64,000 bases of DNA, taken from the NCBI GenBank assembly GCA_010645155.1, contig CM021315.1, positions 3,194,168 to 3,258,167 of the forward strand. The letters run 5' to 3'. Positions 1-11,394 of the stretch are shown piece by piece. Positions within the stretch are counted from its first letter, which is position 1, and the number at the start of each line of letters is the position of its first letter. Position numbers and translations under genes: made by a program. This stretch comes from Tigriopus japonicus (Eukaryota; Arthropoda; Copepoda; Harpacticoida; Harpacticidae). The notes under the pieces are model-generated. The model ran no database searches, was not told where the DNA came from, and saw only the letters and a list, made by a program, of their open reading frames with translations.

Positions 1-2090
1 CCAAAAATCATTGTTTAGCACAGAGCGAGCGTTTACTTGTTATTTGCCATATTAGCGAGTAGAAACTTTCATGCGATTGAAATAAGAAGAGCTTGACGAC
101 ATTTATTGTATAGAATTCAATTAATTATCTTCTTCATTCAGCTCTTGAAATGGGGAACTAATTGACAATGTACTTCAGGAAGGTTTCTTTTTCTATCATT
201 CATTTACTGTATATCACTAGAAATCCAAAATAAACAGAGACCGGCGGGCTTAAGGCCTTTTAATGTACGTGTATTTTCTTTCCTTCATGATCCCGAAAAC
301 GTGCTCAACTCGGGGTATTCTTATAATACAAAGTAGTATCAAGAGCCTGTGGAAAAAACAGTTTGTGACACTTGGCTCATGAAAAACTAATAGAAGTCGT
401 GATTTGATTGAACATAAACCAATGTTATATACATTATATACCTTTGCATTTTTCCCCACTTTAAAATCGGCAATTAAGAGGTCGCAACGTTGTTGTTCTG
501 AGGTTATTTTGAATTGTTTATAACTCGAATTTAATTTTGTTTTGTTTTGAAATTTGGTTAAGGAGAAACACAAACGTCTTGGAGAAGGTTTAATTTGGCG
601 GTAAGGTTAAAAATGTGGTAGCGAGAACAAATTATTTTTTTAATCCAGATTTTGCTGGAGGACCCTGTACGTGTAAAAGAGAGGAATAATTGATCTGTCA
701 CAATTGACTAGAAAACAGTACCAAAAACTGTTCTTAAATATCTAGTCAATACACATTTAGAGGTATCTAAAGAGTTCCAATAAAAAGGAGCTACCTGGTT
801 TTTCACGTAGTCTTATATTCATCCTTGAAGCTTAAATATTTGTGAGATCAATTGTGGTCCCAAAGACCCTTTGGCCAAACACATATTTTTGTTCTAGAAA
901 CAGTTCCACATTGGTCCCACCACTCATTTTTGCTGCGTCACTCTGCAAATTGTGGCCAAAGTTACTGAACCTCTTCGGCAATGTGACAATGTCCTAAGGG
1001 TCGTTCTGGGCAAAACAAAAACGTTTTAACTTTCGACATTTTTTTGTTTGAGCACTTGAAAATGCAGGATGACGAAAAAGTTTGTTCGTGGCCAAGAGTT
1101 AGGGCCAATATCCATAAAATGTGATTCAAGTTGAATATTTCTTATTTTAACTTAATATTCTGGCTATCCGGTTTCCATATACATTCTGTACACCTTGGCC
1201 TTAATATCTGACCACTTCAGCTCAAACCCATGAAGAACCAAGATATCCTGGTGAAAACGAGTATCCAACATTTCCGGGATGATCTTATATTCAAAAGCCG
1301 GAATCAGATTACCAAATATTCCGTAGCTCCTGTTTCAACAAAGTTGCTCCAAAACAATTGAGCAAGATAAGGAATATCAGCTTCTTTGGACGGAAAAAAA
1401 GATTTAAAAATGAAATCCTAATCAATTCAGTTTTGTTGGACTCCGAAGTGTCCCAGACCTTTTTTCCATTTCAAGTTGTCAAGCGTTTCTGAATACTATT
1501 TGAACAATCCCCAAGACTTTCCGGATGTTAAGTCTGGAATTAAGGATAATTTATGCCGGTGTTTGGGGACCCTCGTATAGAGGAAAAACGAAGACTTCGC
1601 TTCCACGTTTGAGACTCGAATAATGGCAAAGCATCCACAGAGAAGCCATAAATCTTAATATGTGTTTGAGTTTCCTTCTCAGTGAGATCAAAAAAAGAAA
1701 ACAATCGTGACCAGAAAATGAAAATTTATGGTGAAATGCCCGTTTTTAGTGGACGCTTTAAAAATAACTCGGCCGAGGTTCATATGATTGAAAAATTTAT
1801 TGTATAATAAGATCTTCGCCACATACCAATAACTCATTTGATTTAGATGTAATTCTGTCTAGAGCACTATAATAAAAGGAGTATGATTAGAAGAGTGATT
1901 GGCCCCGCGTAGAAACAGTACCCTAACAGGTTCGAGAAGAAAGGGGAAGCGTAAGAAAAAGTCAGCATTTTATTTATAGCGTAATCTCTAAAAAGTATCG
2001 CCTTTCCAAGAATTGTGCGTTTCTGCAAACAAACCAACTTTGATGTGCATTTGCCCCAAGAGACCAAAATACAATTTTGAAGAATATCAG
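1..2090. other. Gene-free AT-rich stretch
   Basis: I see no convincing coding exon, RNA gene or bounded repeat here. The open frames are short (about 107 codons or fewer), rich in Phe/Ile/Lys as expected from AT-rich DNA, and match no family I know. Confidence 0.5.
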
Positions 2091-2700
2091 TAGGGCTGAA
2101 TATTTTAGGCAAATGCCTAAAACCTAGGTTTTTGCCTAAAACCCCAATAGTTGGTAAATCTTACCTATTTTGCCTTTTTTGGTCAAAATTGTGCTTAAAT
2201 TGGCATTTTTGGTTAAACTAGAGCCTTTTTTGAGATCCTATTGTAATTTTTTGAGGAACCGAAACGGTTCCATCCACTTTTTTTTATTTTTACATTATTT
2301 CATTTTTGCCTCTTATGCCTTTTTTGTCAAAGTTGTGCCTAATATGGATTTTTGCTCTTTTTGGCACAGCTTCTGTTACTGAATACTCCTACTGGCTGTG
2401 TAAAACAGGTTTTGGAATTGAAAACAAATACTGACTGGTGCGGACTCTATAGTCGAGCGATCCATGTGCAAGAGCACATATTCAGTGATCGAAGGTAGGG
2501 TTTCATTGAGGAAAATTTGCGACAAGCTCTCATTGTCAATTCATTCCATGCTATGCTGAATAATTGAAAATCAATAAAACGATCACATCACATCCAGTTT
2601 GTACTTCTTGCAGTGCCCCAAAAATGTCTAAAATGCCATTTTTGCCTTTCTTAAATGTGCCTATTTTGCCAAAAATCAGTGCCTAAAATATTCAGCTCCA
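2091..2700. mobile_element. hAT-type non-autonomous element (family A, copy 1)
   Basis: The left end reads TAGGGCTGAATATTTTAGG and the right end is its near inverse (CCTAAAATATTCAGCTCCA). The element is flanked by a perfect 8-bp direct repeat AATATCAG at 2083-2090 and 2701-2708. An 8-bp target duplication with a TAGGG-type terminus is characteristic of hAT transposons. The 610-bp interior is AT-rich, with a repeated TTTTGCCTAA-like word near both ends and no transposase frame, so it must be mobilised in trans if at all. The same termini bound the element at 9053-9920. Confidence 0.8.
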
Positions 2701-2708
2701 AATATCAG

Positions 2709-4472
2709 TAAACTTTGATTGAGACCCTAGAAGGAAGGCCTTTGTGAAGGTTCCATTTGGTAATGTACTTTTATAAAAGACACGTACGCTAATGCTGAGA
2801 CCACGGGTTTAGCATCTAAATAGTCTACAGGGTGTACTGTTGAAATTGAGACTCAGTTTTTGGATCAAGACTTACTTCTTATCCATTAAATCGATAGCGT
2901 TGCAATCCCAGATTCTATTTGTAGGCTCAATGAAAGCTCAATTTTAAAATGGGCACTATGGGTCTTCTCCGCAGCCTTGAATCTTTCAACTGCAACCTTA
3001 GAACAGCCACTCACCTCAATCAGTTGGAACCAAAGCCTGTCCACAAAGGGATAGATGGAAATGTTCATATAATTAAAGGCCTGGGGATAAATCTGGACAT
3101 TCATCCTTGCCCCTGAAATGATAGCTTTATATAAGCCAGTCCAGTATGACAAGGAGTCTCATTTTGTCGGAAAGCAGGGTTTATTTTTTGAAGTGCTTTG
3201 CAAATTTTAAGTTGGATAATAAAAAAATTCGAAACCAAAAAAATGGCAAGAAGGTGAACAAAACATTCTGTTTAAACAAAAAGCGTGAAAATAAAAGTAA
3301 GCCAGGATACTAAAACCTGGGAACTTCCAGTCTTAATTTAGAAGGGGCACCCTGTATATAAAAAGTGACAATGAATTTGAATTGCTTTTGACGTAAAACT
3401 CCAATAGGCGATAGACAAACACAAAGACACACAAATAGGGATTAGACTTCTTCAGATCTACCGAGGCCTATGTTTGATGACAGGAGCGTTTTCTTTTGGG
3501 AGTTCTTATTGTATAATGACCACCCAAAAATAAACAGCTGTTAATAAAAAGAGACAACGGCCAACAGGAAAACGGGAATGTAAAATAGAATAGGATGCAT
3601 TTTCCTGATTAGCTCAATAATTAGAACCTGTTGACCGCAACGGGGTTGAGTAACAAATGAGATGGTTGGAATGAAAATGAAGCCAAAATAACCATCTCAC
3701 TGCACGTGGTTGTGCGGCCACAGATTACGTCAAGGTCAAGATTTTAGCCCTTTTTCTCGTTACCAACAGAATGAATGAAGTAAAATAAGTTGTGGGTAAC
3801 GTTATCTACGATTTATCAACTCAGTTAATTAAATGAGTCAAATTGTGTGCGCTTTATTTTAGTTTCAAGCTTAAAGTTTAGTGTCGAGCAGACATATGAT
3901 GAAAAAGTTGGCGTTTCTATTGCAAGATCATACATTACAATACTACATGACATTGTGTTGAATTTGCGCATCTCTACCGTGAATTTTGAAGACACACAAC
4001 TTTTGACTCAATTGTTCGATCTTGTCCTCGAAAATTAGAATATGCCATCACTGTATCAAACTCATTAATGGAAAACGCTTCAGTCCGTTTGAAATCAGAA
4101 TTTCTGGCTTTCATGATAAGTTTATAACTGTCTAATTCCTCCTTTGACGAAGTCCTTAATGTATGAGCATAACTTTATGTAATAGGTGAGTTCTTGTGGA
4201 TATCAAAATGTGCAATGGGAGTATAAGCACGGAGTAGAAATAACCATGCTCAAGCATACGTGTAGTCCAAGGACATCAGGAGTGATACCAAACTCAGCAG
4301 ACACACCTTATGAAAAGTGACTTTTCTTGAGGATGGTTATTTAAACTGTAATCGTTTTTGTTTCCGATATATTTGTTAGTGTTCTTAACAAGTAACCCAC
4401 CATTAGTATTTCAGCTAATGTTTAGACAATTCACCCTGTTGGAAGGCCACTTGAACGAACAATTTTTGATGG
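2709..4472. other. Gene-free stretch
   Basis: No recognisable gene. The short open frames at 2886-3152 (minus) and 3847-4038 (plus) resemble no family I know and have no splice-linked partners that I could find. Confidence 0.45.
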
Positions 4473-4614
4473 TATGAAGGATTTTAATCCAAGACCAAAA
4501 AATCGCCGATAGATGGTGTGAAAGAGCTAACCTCACAATACTTTTCCCTTTACTTGCCCTCACCTACCGCGCCATCTCTAGGCGACTATTTAAGGCTTGG
4601 ATTAAAGTTCTTAC
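4473..4614. repeat. Short palindromic interspersed repeat (family D, copy 1)
   Basis: The ends are inverted: TATGAAGGATTTTAATCCAAG on the left mirrors CTTGGATTAAAGTTCTTACA on the right. Nested inside are a second inverted pair (GCCGATAGATGG and CCATCTCTAGGCG) and the words GTGTGAAAGAG and CCCTTTACTTGCCCT. Related copies lie in a ube4b intron at 42089-42277 (nearly full) and 41629-41729 (partial). At about 142 bp with no coding capacity it is best called a MITE-like palindrome. Confidence 0.65.
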
Positions 4615-5712
4615 AGGGATGCGTCAGAGTCGAGACGAACCCTCTAAAAAAATTGATCAAAATTCTAAAGCTTAATTCGTATTGTTCATTTTGACACATT
4701 ATCACAACGAGAACTTTGCCCTCACATAAACTTAAACTATGACACTCTCGAGCCTAGTTCTGACCCATCCCTAGCCAGTTTGGCCCCCAAATCCCCAGCT
4801 GAATTTGTCCAACTACACTCATCCAATATTGTTAACAAGCCTACTTTTTTAGAATCAATGGAGATAGATAGATAGCTTAAAGTGATGGATCACAAGATGT
4901 TTTGGTCGAAAATTAGGTTTCTAATTTTGCTAAGCCTTCCAAAATCGAAAAAAAGTGTTTTTATTACCGAAAAGCAATAACGTTGTAACTACATTTTTTT
5001 TTAATTGGAGGAGCTTGATATTTGCTTTTTTACAAAATACACTTCAAATAATATTTTGTTGTACCTTCTTTCTGCTTAACCTTCCGGTTTCGATTCAGTG
5101 CCCCTTTCGGGATCAATTTGAGCCTTTCTTGGAAGTCCCGATGACTTACAAGATCCACTTACCTCTAACATCGCGTTTCTACTTGGTATTCTGTACCTTA
5201 TTTGGTAACATTTTCCTGCTTCGGATCTTATTCTACGATAAGCCTCATTTGCCTCAGGCAACAATTGCTCTCTCATAGGACAGACCATGTCATTTTCAGT
5301 ACAAGAACTATTGAGTGCCTTTCCAATAGAAGTCAATCTTCATTTTATCACTTTTTTAGGTAGTGAAGTCACGTCCGGTCGGCTCTTCGTGACACATCAG
5401 AAGAAAAGACGTGTAATTGTCCACGAGGAGCTCTCCGACAAATATTTCTCAGAGTCTGGCCACCGTGAACATTCTACACCTGATATCCCACAACAAACCC
5501 TAGAACCTCGAGAAGATATCGCAGAACTCAAATAGACAGGTGAGAGGATATGTTGCCAGAACAATTTTGTCATGGTATAAAAGAAAATCCATGGAACACC
5601 ATGGTTTTCCTCGTTGTTGAGCATAGTAGGTCATTTCAAGTTAAAAGAGCCTCAGAACTTGTCTTCATCATTTTAAATTGAGGCACTAAATTTTGGTAGT
5701 AGATATTTGTTC
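4615..5712. other. Stretch with overlapping short frames, no gene recognised
   Basis: Between 4955 and 5624 there are four overlapping open frames of 75-107 codons on both strands, in somewhat less AT-rich DNA than the surroundings. None resembles a protein family I know, and I found no splice-consistent extension. A decayed transposon or an unrecognised exon is possible, but nothing supports either. Confidence 0.35.
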
Positions 5713-6204
5713 CAAAAACCACTGAATTTCTCTGGACAAAGAGGCTAATGAAAAGAATTATGATTTCCAATTATTAAATCAATTACAAATACAATTTTAT
5801 TTTATAATTTATTAAATCAAGTTTAAAAAAAAAATTTTTTGCAATTGCAAATAAGACCTTGCCGATTTGGCGAGAATCCGTGTTTTAACTTACAACTCAA
5901 GCGGACGACGGAGTCAAAAGTTGTACTCTCTCAAAATTCAATGCAAATCCTACTGAGAATGAATGAGCTAGCCCTTTTCTGCAAATTGTTTTACCACAGC
6001 TCATTCATTCTATTCTCTCTTCAGTACATTGGTTTAAGAAGGCAAAACTATTCACTCTGGCATTCGATTGAGCAGAAAATTGAAATATGTATCCTGCTGA
6101 ATAAAAACAAGGTCTTATTTGTATAAGAACGCAATTGAGTTGATCCTTCTAGAAGTCATGATTCTCATCGTTTGCCTCCCACTCAAGAAATTCAGTGCTT
6201 CCTG
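5713..6204. mobile_element. Fold-back MITE (family B, copy 3, diverged)
   Basis: The left end (CCAAAAACCACTGAATTTCT) mirrors the right end (AAGAAATTCAGTGCTTCCTG). The interior is itself a long imperfect palindrome sharing blocks with the copies at 8584-9033, 31191-31607 and 25008-25429: the GAATGAATGAGCT centre, the TTTTACCACA block and CATTCGATTGAGC. It has no coding capacity. A possible short target duplication ATATTT lies on both sides. Confidence 0.65.
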
Positions 6205-6406
6205 ATATTTCAAACCCTTTTTTCAGTCGCTGTCCAAGCTCTTGTCCCTTTTTGTCGTGGTTTTAAGCCCAAGCTAAAGTTTTTTATCCGTTTGGTGGTT
6301 TAAAAGTTGATATCAGACGACTCTCAAGTTTAAATATTCCACCAAATTTTATGGAAGATCCTGGAAAGTAAAAAAGATGAAATGCTAAACTCCAAGAGAA
6401 GGTGGC

Positions 6407-6884
6407 AATGGTGACGATGTGAGGTCCGGACGAAAGAACAACGACGCAGCGTTGCCAGATATTTCCAAATCAATAGTGTCAAATTGTAAAATGGCAAATG
6501 TTGTGGAAGTACACATTTTAACACTTGTCCTTTAAAACATGTTGTACTTTCAAAACAGAAAGAAACACATCTTTAGCTATTGCCCTAACGAAAATTCTTG
6601 GTCACCAGATTCTCTATTTCCAGGTTTCAGATTTTTTTTGAACATTTTTAATCTCACATTCATTCTTTTGGAGTAAATCTAATGTAGAACGTCTGAATGG
6701 CTTTAAATGGTTACTTTTATTTTCCAAATTTGATAGCTCAAGTGGCAATCATGACATAGCACAACTTGTTGCTGTCAAACCAAATCTGGCCTTTTTCTTG
6801 ATGTTTTTTGGAATGACTGGTTCGAAAAATTCTGGCAACGCTGCTTGGGTGTTCTTTTGTCCGGACCACACATCGTCACCATTA
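6407..6884. repeat. Inverted repeat pair, about 55-bp arms with 370-bp spacer
   Basis: The left arm at 6407-6460 (AATGGTGACGATGTGAGGTC through GCGTTGCCAGAT) is matched in inverse by 6829-6884 (TTCTGGCAACGCTGCTTGGG through CACCATT) with a handful of mismatches. Small frames overlap the arms on the minus strand but match no family I know. A fold-back element or two opposed copies of one repeat both fit. Confidence 0.5.
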
Positions 6885-8583
6885 CTGAGAAAGTTGTTCC
6901 ATGTATGAACTTTCGCCATTCTGAGTTTGTGGTACAATCTTGCACCAAAAAAATGAGCCTTGGTTTCCTTCGAGCCATCAACGGCAGGCCTGGTTTACAA
7001 GTACCTGCATACACATACATGAGTCCATCATTCTATGTAAATAAACTCTTATCCAATCTCATCTCCTTTCGCCGATCCTACTTCTTATCATGTTAATGTA
7101 ATTCATTCTTGGCCGAAGATTCCCTCCCTTCTGTTGATTGATCCTGGCACACTTCAATAGCGTGTGAAACATTGACCCTCAAAGAAGGAATATCATCAGT
7201 ATTGCAAGCGAGGAATGCTCTTTTGCTACTAAGAAATAAATGTTTTTTTTCCATGGTCAGTTAGGTTGATTTCCGTCTATCCCAACACCTCAGACATAGA
7301 TAATGGTGTCTCACTTTACGCAATAGATTGAAAATTGAAAATCCTGCATTTGTTTGTATCAAGAATTTTGTTTTATACCCATGAAGGACTTCTTTTGCTC
7401 ACAAAAAATGGCTGAAAAGAAAAAGTGAAAGCGCAGAAAATTCATTTTCCGAAAGGGCTCGCCAAAAAAGGACTGAAAACCATGGCAAGATGGTCGTCAT
7501 TGATAACTTTTCTCCTTACTTGGAAATAAGTAAATGCATAAAAGTGGATATTCTTGGAAAAGAGTTGCTCAAATGACGATACCAAGAAGTATGGATGCTT
7601 CGAATAAAAAAGACAACATACTGTTCATTTGGCCTTTGACGCTATATGTTTCCTCTACCTAGGATAGAGATAGAGACAAGATTTTTAGGTTAATGTATTG
7701 TGTTTCTTTTGCGATTACATCGGAACAAAAATGTTTTGTATTTGTTAAATTTGTTTTTGTTCATTCCTTAAAGCTTGAGCTCCTTTCAATCCATTTTTAG
7801 CTTTCTTTGTTGATCATATTAATAGGACGGATGTTATCTACACTAATTCAAGTCACATTAAGTAAACTCTCTGTTTGTCAGCTGTTTTTGAAATGCAGCA
7901 GCAGTGAGTCTACACTAGGGTCGTTAATCAAACTTAATTGTGCCTTACTCAACCCTATTTGACTTTATGCAATTAACCTCTGAGCTTTTCTTTCGATCTG
8001 CTATTTTAAGTTGTTTATTAATTATTTTCCATTCAAACTAAAAATCTGAGTCGCCCAAAATTTCTGTCTCTAATCATCAAACCTCATGAACCACCATTGC
8101 TGTAATGTAACAAAAATGAGGAATTCCATTTGGAAGGCAACCATTGAGATGTTGTTCTTGGATTTCAATTTCCTCTTTTCTTCCTGGCTCATCTTGTTGG
8201 AAATGATGTTGGGCTCCCTCTTGATATAGAAAACCAATAGCCCATTAGTGCCGGATCTCATGAGATCTTATCGACTCCTATTTAATCAACTTTCATCTTT
8301 CAGATCAATGCAGATGACTTTGAGAAGATTTCCCTGGAGACCTTGAATGGAAAAATAAATCACAACTTTTTTTCGGATGGCGCCAGACATAAATTGTGCC
8401 AAATGTCAGATTCTCGTCAGAATATGGACGCCGTTGATGTCAGTTTTAATGTTCTCCACGTCTTGTTCCCTATCCTGTGATCCTCTTCGTAATAATTGTT
8501 ATATATTTTGTGGAATATAAACCTGACGCTTTAACTCAATTTGGCCATTGAATGTTTACAATTAGGAAATTTTTAAGATCAGG
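6885..8583. other. Gene-free stretch
   Basis: No recognisable gene, RNA or bounded repeat seen. The sequence is AT-rich and only short chance frames are present. Confidence 0.45.
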
Positions 8584-9033
8584 CAAGAAGCACTGGAACC
8601 ATGGAGTGGGAGGCTAGCAATGAGAATAATGATTTCCAGTAAGAACAATTCTATTACGTTCTTCTGCAAATGAGACCTTGCATATGTTGACAAGAATACG
8701 TGTTTCAATTTTCAGCTCAATCGAACGTCGGAGACAAAAGTTATGGTCAATCAAAGTTCAGTGCAAATCCTACCGAGAATGAATGAATTAGCCCTTTTGT
8801 GGTAATCGTTTTACCACAAAAGGGCGAGTTCATTCACTCTATGCTCTCTTTAGTACATAAGTTTGAGAAGGCATAACTTTTCACTCCGGCATTCGATTGG
8901 GCTGAAATTTGAAACACGTGTTCTTCTCAATGCAAGCCAGGTCTCATTTGCAGAAGAACGCAAATTGTTTGTTTCTGCTGGAAATAATAATTCTCATTGC
9001 TAGCCTCCCACTCCATGGTTTTCGTGCTTCTTG
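8584..9033. mobile_element. Fold-back MITE (family B, copy 1)
   Basis: This is a near-complete palindrome of about 450 bp. CAAGAAGCACTGGAACCATG opens it and the inverse closes it (CATGGTTTTCGTGCTTCTTG). The arms run most of the way to a short centre near 8800-8830, where TTTACCACAAAAGGGC and its inverse meet. The 7-bp sequence GATCAGG flanks both sides (8577-8583 and 9034-9040). There is no open frame, and the copy at 31191-31607 shares nearly all blocks. Confidence 0.8.
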
Positions 9034-9052
9034 GATCAGGTAAAGTTATGAC

Positions 9053-9920
9053 TAGGGCTGAATATTTTAGGTTAACTTTTTGGGCAAATTATGACATAAT
9101 TAGGTTGCCAAAAATTACGTTTTAGTTTTTTTTTAGGTTGTATAGATAACACCTTTTCAGAGGCTATTCAGACCAAATATAGCCTTTTATTAATTGCTCT
9201 ACAGCAGTTTACTTTTTACAAGAGTAAAAGCAGTGGAGCAGAGACAGAGGCAGTGAAAACTTAATTTGGCAGTGGTGGGAAAGTGGTAGAAATGGCAGTA
9301 TAGAAAATTTTGTGGTAGAGAAATTTCTGAAGTGGCAGAATATGGCAAAAAGTGGAAGGGCAGGCAAAAAAATCGACCAAAAAACGATATCGAAAATTGT
9401 GGACCAAGAAAAAGAGATCAAAAAATTTTGACCTAAAAAAAGAGATCTAAAATTTGAGCCCTAAAAACGAGATGAAATGATTAAAAACGAGAAAAATTCG
9501 GCTCAAAGGTGACAGAATGTGGCGTTATGTGACTTCAAAAATGGCAGCGAGCGCCTGTAATTGGCAGTATTTCAAACAAATTTTGGCAATGTCTGCCTGA
9601 AACCACCTGGTAACGCTGATTTGGCATGTTGATGGGATGAAAATCATTGTGGCTCCCACTCCTCTTCTCTCTTCCTTTGTTCTCGTGTTTTGTTTTTTTG
9701 AAGACACTGGGTTGAGGGACCTTATTGTGCAAATGACTTTAGGATAAGTAAAAAAAATAATATTAGGTTGAAAACTTAGTTTTAGGTAAAAATTGCCCTA
9801 AAAAGGCGAGAAAAAAGTAAATTTTTGACTGAAAACTTAATTTTAGGTAAAACTTGCCCGAATTAGGCGTTTTAGGTTAAAACCTAAGTTTTTATGTAAA
9901 ACCTAAAATATTCAGCCCTA
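9053..9920. mobile_element. hAT-type non-autonomous element (family A, copy 2)
   Basis: Terminal inverted repeats TAGGGCTGAATATTTTAGG (left) and CCTAAAATATTCAGCCCTA (right) are perfect over 19 bp. A perfect 8-bp target duplication GTTATGAC lies at 9045-9052 and 9921-9928. The 868-bp interior carries subterminal TTAGGTT words and runs of related short words (TGGCAG, AAACGAGA), but no transposase. It lies only about 20 bp from the right end of the fold-back MITE at 8584-9033. The intact duplication suggests a fairly recent insertion. Confidence 0.88.
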
Positions 9921-9928
9921 GTTATGAC

Positions 9929-11394
9929 TTACATTACCGTCCTAATTGATAATCATACGGGTATTTAGTTAGTAATTCATTCATACGATGGAGTGTGTCA
10001 ATTGGATCATAAGGAAATCATTTAAAATCCGGTACACTAGCGACCCTGGCACAATTTGCACGCCATCTAGATTTAATGAATAACTAATGGAGAATGCTGA
10101 TATTTTTTTCCCTACCTACATACTTTTTACACTGCCACAAGGGATAAGATCCCTTGTCAAAACTAAACAAACATTGCAAAGACGGATTGTTTTAATATTT
10201 TTTTTAAATATTTGGCCCACCAATGTGTCACTTTTACTCTGTTCTTGTTTATATACTATTTCAAATTGTTTATTTGTTATTATCCGTTCAAACTGAAAAC
10301 TTCACTCAGCTCAACCAAGATCAGCTCCTACATACTCCCGACTAGATACACTAAGATAGATACTGGCTACCCTAGGCCATGGATATACTTACAGAAGAGG
10401 ATGCGAAGACAGCTGTTTGTTGTTGTTTTTGAGAGCCCAATGAGGCCCTATGGACTGACCGATAGGCATGTGTTATGGACTCAATATTCAATATTTTATA
10501 CTAAATCAGTGAACAAATTGTCTAGACATCATTCTAGTTTGTGTTTCTGTCTCTTAGAGATAATTAAATGCAACCCACTCTTGGGTAAATCACGTTCACC
10601 ACTCATTATCAACCCTATTCAACTTATCCTGAAATACCAATGGTTTCAGATTATAAGTACCAAACAACACCATCAAAGCGAAGAATATAGTGCTCCATGA
10701 GAGTGATCTGTTCTTCACTGCATTCTGCATGAATAATCAGTGTGAGGGAATCATCAACAACTCAACTATTAGTTGACCAAAAAATTGTTTAATCTCGTGC
10801 TTCCTCTCGGTTTGGCTGATCAAAATGTTGATATTTAGCATCTAATGGATTTCAAGGATTTCAGACGATAAAATGCTGACTAAAAATGATGTTTTTATGG
10901 GGAAGAGTGTGGATACTGTGGCTGTGAGTTTCATTGCTAATAACACGGCCACAGTTGTCTAAAAAGACGCCCAATCTTCATGAAACTTGATCGAAGTATA
11001 ACTGAACTCGTTGTCTGAAGTTGTTATTATTATGTTTAAGTTACATATGCATTTATTCGAGATCCATTCTCCATTTTGTGCGAGAAATTGGTCTGAAGGA
11101 GCTCAGTTTTGACTAATTCCCGAGAACAGAAAGCAGCATTATAAAAATGAATGGTAGGAAAAGGAGCACTATCTAATGCTGCAACAATTTTCTGAAGCGA
11201 TGTTTGCTATCAAACACCTATTTCTATCGTTTTTTGGCAATTTCGTTCAAATTCATTGCAGAGCCGCACCGTTTTAAGGGCCTCATTGGGCTACGCGTCA
11301 GCTGAAGTTCGCGTCCTGTGGTGAGAGGTTCCTGCCTAGGCTAACACACAGTGCCCAATGGTTGATGCAAGTGATTGGTCAAGAGCGTTCTGTT
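9929..11394. other. Gene-free stretch with a repeat fragment
   Basis: The longest open frame (10212-10700, plus, 162 codons) has a low-complexity hydrophobic composition and no family resemblance, so I do not call it a gene. Positions 10333-10367 match the hairpin at 13549-13600 (shared core TAGATACACTAAGATAGATA). Confidence 0.45.

Noticed and set aside
10212..10700. 162-codon plus-strand frame
   Set aside because: AT-driven hydrophobic composition, no motif, no splice-linked exon.
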